Positions 49,009 to 57,568 of a stretch of 64,000 nt of DNA are shown here, piece by piece. This DNA comes from an uncultured Ruminococcus sp. Its GTDB lineage: Bacteria > Bacillota > Clostridia > Oscillospirales > Ruminococcaceae. The translations under genes and the position numbers were made by a program. Location: contig CACWPL010000008.1 in NCBI GenBank assembly GCA_902762785.1, positions 1 through 64,000 on the forward strand. The letters run 5' to 3'. Each line of letters begins with the position of its first letter. Position 1 is the stretch's first letter. The notes under the pieces were generated by a model, which saw nothing but the letters and a program-made list of their open reading frames with translations, was not told the DNA's origin and made no database searches.

Positions 49009-50562
49009 TCAGGACTTGGCGAGATACTTGAAGAAGGCGGAATCCTGGTACTCTCCGAAGAAGTTGCCGCGGTTGCCATCCTCGTAGAGGTCGATCTCGT
49101 CGGCAGTGAGGTGAATCTCCGCGTTCGTGGAGTGCTCGACCGTGATGCAGACGCAGCGTGCGATCTCATGGTAGGCCGTGATGCTGCCGACCATCAGCAG
49201 TCCGATGAGGACCGCGGTCATCTGCTTGCGGCCGGCCTCACGGTGCTCCCCGATGGTCTGCATCATCATCACGAACAGCACGACCAGTGACGGGATCGAG
49301 GCACGCATCACGAAATCGACATGCGGTCCGAAGCAGATCAGCGGCACGACGAGCAGCGTCCCCAGCGTCACCCAGTAGAGCGGCTCACGATGGCGCTGGC
49401 TGTAGATGGCCAGATAGTAGATCAGGAACTCCAGCAGCACGAAGAGCAGGTAGTTCATCAGCAGATTCGGCATATCGGCCTTGCGGAAGCCGCTGTTGCC
49501 GGTGGTGTTCGCCTTGAGGAAGAGGTAGGACGTCAGCGTCACGAACAGGCCCGTGCAGACGTTCTGGAAGGTGAAGCAGTCCATCAGGAGCGTGCGGGCG
49601 TTCTCGGCGGGCTTGCGGGACTTGTCCCAGAGCTTGACGAGGCGCGTGATGCCGATGCACGCCAGCACCGGGATCAGGCCGATCGCCGGGAGCGTGCAGC
49701 TCATGAAGCTGAACGAATAGATGAAGATGACCGACTTATTGTCCTTCTGACAGAGCAGCAGGAGCGTGATGAGCCACGCCGGGATGGCCTGGTTGAACAC
49801 CCAGAAGAGCTGCGTCGAGAAGGAGGACATCTGGAAGCCGGGCATCCAGTTCTCGACATGGATCGTGGTGAACCAGACGAAGGAGGCGCTGTTGTGGAGG
49901 ATGAAGTCGCCGACGACATCCAGGCCGCTGAAGCACACGAACGCCAGGAGCATCCACGGCGAGAGCTTGCCGCGCAGGCTCGAGAGCAGCGTGAACACGA
50001 GCACCACGCCCACCACGCACCACCAGTACAGGAACCCGTGCGCGGCCTCGAGGCCGAAGAGCTTGCCCCAGCAGGCGGCCGGGAGCCAGAGCGCGAAGTA
50101 GTAGATCATCGCGACGGGCTTGTCAAAATATTCCCCGGTCTCCGTGACGATGACCGGCCACTTGTTGTTGACCAGCTTCTCGAGGATGGCGTTGCGCCAC
50201 ATGTGGTCGTAGTTCTGGAAGGCATGCTGGCCGACGCCGCTGAGATAGACCCAGACGCCCGCGATCAGCACCAGTAGGACGAGCTTCGGGAGCTGGGTGC
50301 GGCGCAGATAGGAGACGTCCACAGCGGGCGCCTCTTTCCAGGCGAAATACAGTCCCACCGTCAGCACGGCGGCGAGCAGGAGCGCGAAAATGAGCTTGAG
50401 CCATCCGAAGAAGAAGATGTACATCGGGATGGCCAGGAACAGATAGCCGAGCCGTACCGGCATCGCGGACTTCTCCGTCCTGCCGACCGCGCCGGTCAGC
50501 TTGCGGAGGAGGTCGCGGATCCAAAGGATGGAGCGTTCGGGCGAGGCCTCACGAGATGGCAT
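49009..50562 (-). CDS. Polytopic membrane protein, GT-C glycosyltransferase-like
   Basis: A 517-residue protein with about 11-12 hydrophobic segments. After two helices comes an extracytoplasmic loop FQNYDHMWRNAILEKLVNNK leading to WPVIVTETGEYFDKP, with a conserved-looking Asp and aromatic pattern as in GT-C enzymes that use lipid-phosphate sugars. It lies 28 bases downstream of a UbiA-type phosphoribosyltransferase in the same operon. This suggests it transfers, or handles, the lipid-linked pentose. No firm family match; it could also be a flippase or polymerase. Confidence 0.7.
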   Translation of the reverse strand: MPSREASPERSILWIRDLLRKLTGAVGRTEKSAMPVRLGYLFLAIPMYIFFFGWLKLIFALLLAAVLTVGLYFAWKEAPAVDVSYLRRTQLPKLVLLVLIAGVWVYLSGVGQHAFQNYDHMWRNAILEKLVNNKWPVIVTETGEYFDKPVAMIYYFALWLPAACWGKLFGLEAAHGFLYWWCVVGVVLVFTLLSSLRGKLSPWMLLAFVCFSGLDVVGDFILHNSASFVWFTTIHVENWMPGFQMSSFSTQLFWVFNQAIPAWLITLLLLCQKDNKSVIFIYSFSFMSCTLPAIGLIPVLACIGITRLVKLWDKSRKPAENARTLLMDCFTFQNVCTGLFVTLTSYLFLKANTTGNSGFRKADMPNLLMNYLLFVLLEFLIYYLAIYSQRHREPLYWVTLGTLLVVPLICFGPHVDFVMRASIPSLVVLFVMMMQTIGEHREAGRKQMTAVLIGLLMVGSITAYHEIARCVCITVEHSTNAEIHLTADEIDLYEDGNRGNFFGEYQDSAFFKYLAKS

Positions 50563-50590
50563 GATAGATCGTATCCCCTTTCAAAGCATG

Positions 50591-51454
50591 TCACTGCGGC
50601 AGCAGCGACGGATAGTAGAGCTGCACGACGATGACAGCGGCATAGAGCGCGCCGAGCAGCAGGAGCAGCTTGTCCCCTAGGATCATGTTGATCGGGTCGC
50701 CGTGGTCGTCCTGTTCGAGGGCGAAGGTGTAGCGCATGACCATGACGATGACGAGCGGCGTCGTCCAGATCACCCCGGCATCCACGCTCCAGAGGGCGTA
50801 GAAAACGAGGAATATCGCCAGATACATGTACATGCTGCTGTTGAGATAGGTCTCCGTGTACTGTGCGAGCACCGAGCGGGTGGTCTCGCCGCAGGAGCGC
50901 TTCTCGCCGCGCCGCTTGCCGAAGGCCATGAAGAGCGAGAGCGCGATCAGCGTCAGATAGAGCCAGCTCGAGATGGTCACGCCGGTGATGACCGAGCCAT
51001 AGACCATCCGCAGCACGAACCCGGACACCAGGATCACCAGGTCGACGACGGGCTTGTTCTTCCACGACCGGCTGTACATCACGTTCAGGAACAGGTACAG
51101 CGGCAGGATCAGTGCCCCGAGCGTCAGGCCGCAGAGCAGCACGTCCAGTATCAGGGACGCCACGGCGCACACGCCCAGCAGTACGATGCCCTCCTGCTTG
51201 CTCACTGCCCCGCTCGCGAGCGGGCGCTTGCATTTGACAGGATGCTGCCGATCCTTCTCGATGTCGCAGAGGTCATTGAGCGTATAGACCGCAGAGGCGC
51301 ACAGCGAGAACGCGAAAAAGCCCGTGACGAGCCGCAGCAGCACCAGCGGCTCCGTGAGCACCCGGCCATAGAGCGCCGGGATGAACAGGATCACGTTCTT
51401 GAACCAATGGCGGATGCGGATCAGTTGGGCATAGCTCTTCAGCTTCCGTGCCAA
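50591..51454 (-). CDS. UbiA-family polyprenyl-phosphate phosphoribosyltransferase-like protein
   Basis: A 287-residue membrane prenyltransferase with about 8-9 helices. LIRIRHWFKNVILFIPALYG and NDLCDIEKDRQHPVKCKRPLA (NDxxDxxxD, then the HPxKxxRP block) match the decaprenyl-phosphate phosphoribose synthase branch rather than quinone-making UbiA. The second Asp-rich loop is less obvious. AAAGGAG sits 8 bases before TTG 51454, so TTG is taken as start; the ATG at 51472 has no ribosome site. Expected product: polyprenyl-phospho-ribose-5-phosphate. Confidence 0.82.
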   Translation of the reverse strand: MARKLKSYAQLIRIRHWFKNVILFIPALYGRVLTEPLVLLRLVTGFFAFSLCASAVYTLNDLCDIEKDRQHPVKCKRPLASGAVSKQEGIVLLGVCAVASLILDVLLCGLTLGALILPLYLFLNVMYSRSWKNKPVVDLVILVSGFVLRMVYGSVITGVTISSWLYLTLIALSLFMAFGKRRGEKRSCGETTRSVLAQYTETYLNSSMYMYLAIFLVFYALWSVDAGVIWTTPLVIVMVMRYTFALEQDDHGDPINMILGDKLLLLLGALYAAVIVVQLYYPSLLPQ

Positions 51455-51496
51455 GGCGCCATCTCCTTTCATAGCTTGATAAGTCGCACAACTATT

Positions 51497-51526
51497 ATTA
51501 TAAACCATATGCCTATGCTTTGTCAA
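51497..51526 (-). promoter_or_regulatory. Promoter of the UbiA operon
   Basis: Minus strand: -35 TTGACA (51521-51526), 18-bp spacer, -10 TATAAT (51497-51502). Confidence 0.87.
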
Positions 51527-51585
51527 TAGACATAAATATAAAACTATGGGAAAAAATGGGGCGCCCTGCGGCGTCCCATCGCTCA

Positions 51586-52290
51586 TCAGATATAAAACTC
51601 CTCCATCGTCTCCAGGCACAGGCATGCGAGCCGTCCGTTGGGGGCGCAGGCGCCGCAGTCGATGCAGATGTTGTTGTGGCTGTGGTAAATCTGCGGCTTG
51701 CCCCAGAAATAGGGCGTGGGCGTGTGGCCGACGACGAGGAAGACGTTCGGGTCGTCGAAATACTGGCGCTCCGGGTCGAGGCGATCCTCGAGGAGCTCCG
51801 TGAGGGCGTATTCCCGGAGCTTTTTGTCCGGCCGGAAGTTCCCGAGCCCCGCATGCACGAGCACGAACGTCCGCTCGCCCACGTCGATCGCCTCATAGAG
51901 CGTGAAGCTGTGGATGTAGTCGAGCACGTCGGCACGCTGCTGGTGGTCGAGCTTCTGGAAGCCCTCGATGGTGGTCTGGCCGCCCTCGTGGATCCAGTCG
52001 ATGAGGCTGTTCATCTCCTCCGGCCCGAGCGCGGTGTCGAGCAGGTCCTCCGTGACCTCGCGGCAGAGGTTCTTGAGGTTGTAGTAGGCGATGAGGTCGT
52101 GGTTGCCCATGATGGGGAACACGTTCGAGCGTTCCATCATGTCCCGCAGCAAAGTGACCGGCTCCGGCCCCCTGTCCACGACATCGCCGACGACGAAGAG
52201 CGTATCCGCCGGCTTGAATCCGATCTTTTCGAGCATGAGCAGGTATTTCCGATATTCTCCGTGGATGTCGCTCATCACATAGGTCGCCAT
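51586..52290 (-). CDS. Calcineurin-like Ser/Thr protein phosphatase
   Basis: A 234-residue metallophosphatase of the PPP-like bacterial group. All dinuclear-metal motifs are present: MSDIHGEY (DxH), VVGDVVDRGPEP (GDxxDRG), MGNHDLI (GNHD), LVHAGLG (H) and VVGHTPT (GHTxT). Length and motifs fit PrpA/ApaH-like phosphatases. It has its own promoter (52328-52357). The target cannot be named. Confidence 0.92.
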   Translation of the reverse strand: MATYVMSDIHGEYRKYLLMLEKIGFKPADTLFVVGDVVDRGPEPVTLLRDMMERSNVFPIMGNHDLIAYYNLKNLCREVTEDLLDTALGPEEMNSLIDWIHEGGQTTIEGFQKLDHQQRADVLDYIHSFTLYEAIDVGERTFVLVHAGLGNFRPDKKLREYALTELLEDRLDPERQYFDDPNVFLVVGHTPTPYFWGKPQIYHSHNNICIDCGACAPNGRLACLCLETMEEFYI

Positions 52291-52327
52291 CGGGCATCCC
52301 TCGCTTTCCTTATGGTCGGTATGTCTT

Positions 52328-52357
52328 ATTATAGCATCGAGCGGCGGCGGCTGTCAA
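52328..52357 (-). promoter_or_regulatory. Promoter of the phosphatase gene
   Basis: Minus strand: -35 TTGACA (52352-52357), 18-bp spacer, -10 TATAAT (52328-52333). Confidence 0.82.
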
Positions 52358-52379
52358 GGCGGACCGCGGCGCGCGGCGT

Positions 52380-54545
52380 TCACTGCTTCGGCAGGAAGCA
52401 GCCGCTGTCGTCCGTCATCTGACTGAACGCCTCCTCGACCTTGCGCACCTCGTCGCCCGCGCTCACGAAGGCGTCCACGATCAGGGGATCGAAGTGCTTG
52501 CCGGCCCCGTCCTGGATGATCTTCACGGCGGCCTCGAACGTGAAGGGCTCCTTATAGCTGCGCTTGGACACGAGCGCGTCGAACACGTCCGCGACTGCCA
52601 TCACGCGCGCCGAGAGCGGGATCTTCTCGCCGTCGATGCCGTAGGGATAGCCGGAGCCGTCCCACTTCTCGTGGTGGTAGGCGGCCAGATCCCGGGCGAC
52701 GCCGAGATAGCCGGAGTTCGGCACGAGCGCGATCGCCTGCGAGATGATGTCGCGGCCGGCCGTGGTGTGCTGCTTCATGACGGCGAACTCCTCGTCGGTG
52801 AGGCGGCCGGGCTTGTTGAGGATGGCGTCCGGCACCTGGATCTTGCCGACGTCATGGAGCGGCGCGGAGTTGACCACATCGGAGATGTAGTCATCCGTGA
52901 GCTGGTCGGCATAGTAGCCCTTGCGGCGCATCTCCCGGAGGATGATGCCGCTGTAGGCCGCCGTCTTGCGGACGTGGGCACCGGTGTTGCTGTCACGGCT
53001 CTCCACGATGTCTGCGAGCACGAGGATCAGCGCGTTCTGCATCTGCGCGATCTCCTCGGTCTTCTTCTGCACGTCCGCGACATAGCGCATGCTGTCGTCG
53101 GAGGTCTTGGTGATGGCGAGGTAGAGGTTCTCGACCTCGTCGCCGGTGTGGATGTTCAGCTCATGGATGCGCTCGATGCTGCTCTCACGGGCCTTCTCGC
53201 TGTCGTAAGCGAAGGTGCCGGTGCTCATGGCGATGGAGTTGACCGGCAGGATGATGTGATACTCGACGAGCCAGCGCACGACGCAGAAGATCAGGATGAA
53301 GAAGCCCAGGAAGAGCGAGAGCATCTCCATCATGAAATTGCGCTCCGTCACGCCGATCTGGTCCATCGACACGTCCGCGCAGGCATAGCACACGCAGCGC
53401 CCCGTGCTGTCGTAGACGGGCTCGTAGTAGGTCAGGAGCCAGCCATAGGTATCGTTCGAGGTCAGCGGCTCGATGCGCTCGCCCCGCAGGAGCGCGGGCA
53501 CGAGGGGCAGGAAGGTCTCATCAAAGCCGATCACGGCGCCCGGGTCGGAGCCCTTGGTCGCCTCCGTGTCCACATCGAAGACGACATGGCACCCGTCCTC
53601 CCGGATCTGGTAAACGTAGAGATAGTAGATGTCCTCCGAGTTGCGGCGAATCTCGCTGAGGAGGTATTCGGTCTCGGCATAGCCCTCGGCGGACTCGCCC
53701 TCGGTCAGGTAGGTATCGACCATGTCCGCGTCGATGCTGCTCGCGGCGATGCGGGCGGCGCCCTCGGCGAGCTTGGTGTGGTCGCGGATCAGGGCGTTCC
53801 GATAGAGGCGCATGCTGATGACCGTGGCCGCGACAGAGACGGCGATCAGCGAGACGCTCAGCACCAGCAGGATCTTCGTCCGCAGCGACATGACGCGGAA
53901 GCTGATCTTCCTCGCGCGCGCGGAATCCTCCGTGGAGAGGGGCGTCTGCATCCATCCGCTGAAGCGGAACCGGCGCTGCACCCGCTCCGGCAGGATCCGG
54001 ACGAGGAGCATCACCAGCGCGACCGAGATCAGCTTATCGACGATGTCGCTCAGGATGTTCGCGATGAACTGGGCGGGCGCGGCGGGGAGGCCCTTGTCGA
54101 CGAGGACGCCCGCGAAGGAGGCAGCGTCATACCCCACGTCCTCCAGGAACCACGGGATGAAGGTGCCGAGGCCGCCGCCGATCAGGGCGAAGACCAGCGC
54201 AGCACCGACCATCCCCAGCGGCCGCTTGAACCATCCGCGCCGGCTGCACCAGGCGGCCGTGAGCGCGATCAGCACGTTGAGGATGCCGTAATACATCGCG
54301 GAGGGGTCGGAGATGCTCATGAGGATATTCGTCACGAAGCCGACGATGACGCCGGGCAGGAACCCGCCCATGATGGCGCACGCCACCGTGCCGATCGTGT
54401 CGAGATAGAGCGGGAACGGGAGCGGGAGACGCGCCGCGACCTCGCTCATGACCAGGTCGATCCCCACCCCGACCAGGCACATCAGGGCGGTGATGTAATT
54501 CCATTTTGTGCGTTTTTTTGTGGCAGTACGCTGTACCTTCGACAT
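52380..54545 (-). CDS. HD-GYP phosphodiesterase with ECF-like membrane module and Cache-like sensor
   Basis: A 721-residue signalling protein. Residues ~15-205 form a multi-helix membrane module resembling ECF transporter S components (LPFPLYLDTIGTVACAIMGG...LPGVIVGF). A further helix (~222-245) precedes an extracytoplasmic Cache-like domain (~246-400, SSIDADMVDTYLTEG, IYYLYVYQI). A helix (~408-430), a linker and a full HD-GYP domain (~505-700) follow, with HDVGKI, HHEKWDGSGYP and VADVFDALVSKRSYK. HD-GYP enzymes degrade cyclic di-GMP or related dinucleotides. Catalytic residues look intact. No active GGDEF protein occurs in the window. Confidence 0.9.
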   Translation of the reverse strand: MSKVQRTATKKRTKWNYITALMCLVGVGIDLVMSEVAARLPLPFPLYLDTIGTVACAIMGGFLPGVIVGFVTNILMSISDPSAMYYGILNVLIALTAAWCSRRGWFKRPLGMVGAALVFALIGGGLGTFIPWFLEDVGYDAASFAGVLVDKGLPAAPAQFIANILSDIVDKLISVALVMLLVRILPERVQRRFRFSGWMQTPLSTEDSARARKISFRVMSLRTKILLVLSVSLIAVSVAATVISMRLYRNALIRDHTKLAEGAARIAASSIDADMVDTYLTEGESAEGYAETEYLLSEIRRNSEDIYYLYVYQIREDGCHVVFDVDTEATKGSDPGAVIGFDETFLPLVPALLRGERIEPLTSNDTYGWLLTYYEPVYDSTGRCVCYACADVSMDQIGVTERNFMMEMLSLFLGFFILIFCVVRWLVEYHIILPVNSIAMSTGTFAYDSEKARESSIERIHELNIHTGDEVENLYLAITKTSDDSMRYVADVQKKTEEIAQMQNALILVLADIVESRDSNTGAHVRKTAAYSGIILREMRRKGYYADQLTDDYISDVVNSAPLHDVGKIQVPDAILNKPGRLTDEEFAVMKQHTTAGRDIISQAIALVPNSGYLGVARDLAAYHHEKWDGSGYPYGIDGEKIPLSARVMAVADVFDALVSKRSYKEPFTFEAAVKIIQDGAGKHFDPLIVDAFVSAGDEVRKVEEAFSQMTDDSGCFLPKQ

Positions 54546-54642
54546 CGCAGCCTCCTTCCAGATGCGGTGGGGCGTTCTATCTGCCGCCAGTTTAGGCGGT
54601 CGTGTTTCGTCTCATTGCCGCCGCGGACGGCGGTTCTTATCT

Positions 54643-54671
54643 ATTATACCATATTTTCATCATAATTGCAA
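54643..54671 (-). promoter_or_regulatory. Promoter of the HD-GYP gene
   Basis: Minus strand: -35 TTGCAA (54666-54671), 17-bp spacer, -10 TATAAT (54643-54648). Confidence 0.85.
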
Positions 54672-54701
54672 CAGTTTTTGTACAGATCTGTGATCTGGGC
54701 G

Positions 54702-54739
54702 CAAATAAAGCCCGCCCCTGTCATGCAGGAGCGGGCCTT
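54702..54739 (-). terminator. Terminator of the TlpA-like gene
   Basis: A GC stem (AAGCCCGC...CCTG with CAGG...GCGGGC) lies at 54708-54737; the leftward tail is TTTATTTG. Confidence 0.75.
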
Positions 54740-54743
54740 CGGC

Positions 54744-55385
54744 TCATGCTTCGGGGAGAGGATCCTTCCCGAGGTGGGCGAGTGCATCGTTGATATAGGC
54801 GCGGTACGTCCCGGCCAGGTCGTGCGGCGAGCCGATCAGCTCCGCCTCGAGCTGGGTGCCGTCGCTGCCAAGGAAGACGGTCGTGGGCGTGTACATCACC
54901 TGCTGCACCATGAGGAGCAGGTCGCCGTCCGCGACGGTGAGGGTCTGGCCGGCAAAGCCGTTGTCCTCGAGGATCTGCTTGGCGAGCGCGGGATCGTTCG
55001 GGGCGTCCAGGCACCACGTCACGAGCTGCACGTTCTCCGGCAGCGAGGCCTCGAGCGCCGCCAGCTCGCCCATCTCGGCGATGCAGGGCGGGCAGGTCGT
55101 CTGCCAGATGTTGATGACCGTCACGTCTGCGGCGGCCACGTCCTCGGAGGTGAACTGTCCCCCGTCGAGGGTGGCGGCCGTGAAGCTGCGGACGTTCGGC
55201 AGCGCGGTGACGGCGTTCTCAGCCGCGGACATCCCCGGCGCCTCCATCTCGGGCGCTGCGTCATCGGGAGAGTCGGGGGCGTCGGTCGGCGCGGCCGTCT
55301 CCGGGACGTCCTCCATCTCGGACGGTGCCGCGCAGCCCGTCAGCAGGAGCGCGGCGGCCAGTGCCGTACAGACGAGCCGTCTCAT
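54744..55385 (-). CDS. TlpA/ResA-like thioredoxin-fold lipoprotein
   Basis: A 213-residue extracytoplasmic redox protein. A lipoprotein signal (ALAAALLLTGCAAP, lipobox LTGC) is followed by an acidic, Pro-rich spacer. The thioredoxin fold has the active site WQTTCPPC and the cis-Pro strand in MYTPTTVFLG. TlpA/ResA proteins reduce disulfides or support cytochrome and enzyme maturation outside the membrane. ATG 55385 overlaps the stop of the DUF1858 gene (ATGA), so the two are translationally coupled. Confidence 0.9.
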   Translation of the reverse strand: MRRLVCTALAAALLLTGCAAPSEMEDVPETAAPTDAPDSPDDAAPEMEAPGMSAAENAVTALPNVRSFTAATLDGGQFTSEDVAAADVTVINIWQTTCPPCIAEMGELAALEASLPENVQLVTWCLDAPNDPALAKQILEDNGFAGQTLTVADGDLLLMVQQVMYTPTTVFLGSDGTQLEAELIGSPHDLAGTYRAYINDALAHLGKDPLPEA

Positions 55386-55600
55386 GCCTTCGCTGCGGAC
55401 GCCGCGAGGTTCTCGTTGAGCTTCTGCACCAGCTCGTCCGCGTCGACGCCGTGGACGGATGCGGCCTCCGCGATCGTCTCGTTCTGAGAAGCCGGGCAGC
55501 CGAGACAGTGCATCCCGATGCCGAGCAGGACTGGTGCGCACGCCTCCAGATCGATCTGGAGCAGCTCACCGATCATCGTATCCTTCGTTACCTGTGCCAT
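55382..55600 (-). CDS. DUF1858 (hybrid-cluster-protein-associated redox) protein
   Basis: A 72-residue cytosolic protein: MAQVTKDTMIGELLQIDLEA, then GMHCLGCPASQNETIAEAA with the redox pair Cys32/Cys35. DUF1858 proteins are small helical proteins with a conserved CxxC, often beside redox genes. AGGAGG precedes ATG 55600. It is coupled to the TlpA-like lipoprotein, pairing an inside and an outside disulfide protein. Confidence 0.92.
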   Translation of the reverse strand: MAQVTKDTMIGELLQIDLEACAPVLLGIGMHCLGCPASQNETIAEAASVHGVDADELVQKLNENLAASAAKA

Positions 55601-55661
55601 AACTCGTTACCTCCTGTATGATGTTGCGGCCGGCGCGCCGGAGCGGGGACGTGTTCCCCTC

Positions 55662-55690
55662 TTGACAGGACGGCCGGTCTGTGATATGAT
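55662..55690 (+). promoter_or_regulatory. Promoter of the TetR-nagA operon
   Basis: -35 TTGACA (55662-55667), 17-bp spacer, -10 TATGAT (55685-55690). Confidence 0.82.
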
Positions 55691-55702
55691 GATAGCATAA
55701 AC

Positions 55703-55718
55703 CTTGACATTTGTCAAG
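55703..55718. promoter_or_regulatory. Palindromic operator candidate of the TetR regulator
   Basis: CTTGACATTTGTCAAG: 7-bp arms with a 2-bp centre, starting 13 bases after the -10, flanked by further imperfect symmetry (AAAC/GTTT). Position over the transcription start suits repression. Confidence 0.65.
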
Positions 55719-55757
55719 CGTTTCACCAAAACTTTGACAGAATGGGGTGCTTTGTCC

Positions 55758-56318
55758 ATGTATACAGGCGACCATAAGACCGCCAAGCTCTCACAGACTC
55801 TCATCACCGATGCCCTGCTGACGCTGCTCGAGACCGTCCCCTTCGCGGACATCAGTGTGAGCCGCCTCTGCCAGCAGGCGCAGGTGTCGCGGCAGACCTT
55901 CTATTCCCTCTTCGGCACCAAGGAGAACGTCCTCCTGCACGCGCTCGAGACGTCCTGCTGCTTCGAGCCGGCCGCACAGGCGGGGTGCCGCTCGGCGTGC
56001 TTCAAGGCTTTTTGCAAGGGATATAGCCATTTCGTCCTGGAGAACCGGCATCTGCTCACGCTCCTCGTCCGCAACGACATGATGCATCTGCTCTACGAGG
56101 TGCAGTATGCGCGGTCGATGGCCTGCGACCATTTCATGCCGGATGTCACCGGGGACGACCGCGTCTACCTCATCGACTTCATCGCCAGCGGCATGAACAG
56201 CATCGCCAAGAACTTCGTCCTCAGCGGCGGCCAGGCGGACGAGGCCTTTTTGGAACGCCTCATGTACCGCCTGTTCGGGGGGATGTACTTCATCTCCCGG
56301 CCGCAGGAGGCCACATGA
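55758..56318 (+). CDS. TetR/AcrR-family regulator
   Basis: A 186-residue repressor with an N-terminal HTH (LITDALLTLLETVPFADISV, then VSRQTFYSLFGTKENVLLHAL) and a helical ligand domain rich in cysteines (CCFEPAAQAGCRSACFKAFC). GGGGTG lies 9 bases before ATG 55758. It overlaps nagA by four bases (ATGA), so both proteins are made together. It probably represses its own operon via 55703-55718. Confidence 0.9.
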   Translation: MYTGDHKTAKLSQTLITDALLTLLETVPFADISVSRLCQQAQVSRQTFYSLFGTKENVLLHALETSCCFEPAAQAGCRSACFKAFCKGYSHFVLENRHLLTLLVRNDMMHLLYEVQYARSMACDHFMPDVTGDDRVYLIDFIASGMNSIAKNFVLSGGQADEAFLERLMYRLFGGMYFISRPQEAT

Positions 56319-57460
56319 GCCGCCTCGAGATCCACGGCGGCCTCGTCCTGGACGAGTCGTTCGTCCCTGCCCCGCGGACGGTCGTCGTGGAGGACGGCGT
56401 GATCGCGGCGCTCCTCCCGCCGGGGACGCCGCCGCAGGGGGAGGTGCTCGATGCCGCCGGATGCTATGTCCTCCCCGGCCTCTGCGACATCCACCTCCAC
56501 GGCGCCATGGGGCACGATCTCTGCGATGGCGACGACGCCGCGCTCGACGCCATCACGGCCTTCGAGGCGGCGCACGGCGTCACCGTCGTCTGCCCCACGA
56601 CCATGACGCTGCCGCCGGAGACGCTCTCGCGTGTGCTGAAAAACGCCGCAAAGTGGAAAAAAGCGTCCCATCCCGGCCACGCCGTCCTCGGCGGGATCCA
56701 TATGGAGGGGCCCTTCCTCTCGCCGGAGCGCTTCGGTGCGCAGGATCCGCAGCATCTGCGGACGCCGGACGCGGATCTCCTGCGCGGATGGCTCGCCGAT
56801 TCGGACGGTCTCGTCCGCACGATGACGATCGCGCCGGAGCTGCCGGGGGCGGCCGCGCTGATCGGGGCGTTCCCGTCCGTGCGCTTCTCGATCGGACATA
56901 CGGTCGCCGGGTATGACGCGGCGATGCGTGCTTTTTCGGCCGGTGCCGACCGTCTCACGCATCTTTATAATGCCATGCCGCCCCTCCTGCACCGTGCGCC
57001 CGGGCCCATCGGCGCGGGGATGGATGCGGGAGCGTATGCGGAGCTGATCTGTGACGGTGTCCATGTGGACGGCGCGGCTGTGCGGGCGGCGTTCCGGCTC
57101 TTCGGGGCGGAGCGCGTCGTGCTCGTCAGCGACAGCATGGAGGCCGCCGGGATGCCGGACGGGACGTATCAGCTCGGCGGACAGGCCGTGACCGTCCGCG
57201 GCACGCACGCGGCCCTCGCGGACGGCACCCTCGCCGGGAGCGTGACGCCCCTCTATGAAGGGCTGCGAACGGCCGTGCGCTTTGGCATCGCCCTCGGGGA
57301 CGCCGTGCGGGCAGCCTCGCGGAACGCCTGCCGCGCCGTCGGTCTCGACGAGACGTATGGCAGCATCGTCCCCGGCAAGGCGGCGCATCTGCTGCTGGCA
57401 TCGGCTGACGACCTTGCCCTGCGGGAGGTCGTGATCGGGGCGCCGCTGCATCTGGCGTAA
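56315..57460 (+). CDS. nagA: N-acetylglucosamine-6-phosphate deacetylase
   Basis: Removes acetate from GlcNAc-6-phosphate in amino-sugar and cell-wall recycling. The 381-residue amidohydrolase shows DIHLHGAMG, VCPTTMTLP, GIHMEGPFLSPERFGAQDP (metal Glu), the GHT and HLYNAM histidines, DGVHVDG and VLVSDSMEAAG (catalytic Asp). No nagB or GlcNAc transporter is adjacent. The overlap with a TetR regulator indicates inducible control. Confidence 0.94.
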   Translation: MSRLEIHGGLVLDESFVPAPRTVVVEDGVIAALLPPGTPPQGEVLDAAGCYVLPGLCDIHLHGAMGHDLCDGDDAALDAITAFEAAHGVTVVCPTTMTLPPETLSRVLKNAAKWKKASHPGHAVLGGIHMEGPFLSPERFGAQDPQHLRTPDADLLRGWLADSDGLVRTMTIAPELPGAAALIGAFPSVRFSIGHTVAGYDAAMRAFSAGADRLTHLYNAMPPLLHRAPGPIGAGMDAGAYAELICDGVHVDGAAVRAAFRLFGAERVVLVSDSMEAAGMPDGTYQLGGQAVTVRGTHAALADGTLAGSVTPLYEGLRTAVRFGIALGDAVRAASRNACRAVGLDETYGSIVPGKAAHLLLASADDLALREVVIGAPLHLA

Positions 57461-57525
57461 TGCCCAAAACGGGCGCGTCCAATTGGCAGTATTGGCCAAA
57501 AATTATGAATTATGCGCCCATTCGC

Positions 57526-57554
57526 TTGCATCCTGGGCGGATCCGTGGTATAAT
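57526..57554 (+). promoter_or_regulatory. Promoter of the sodium-dependent transporter
   Basis: -35 TTGCAT (57526-57531), 17-bp spacer, -10 TATAAT (57549-57554). Confidence 0.82.
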
Positions 57555-57568
57555 GGATGATAGTCTGC

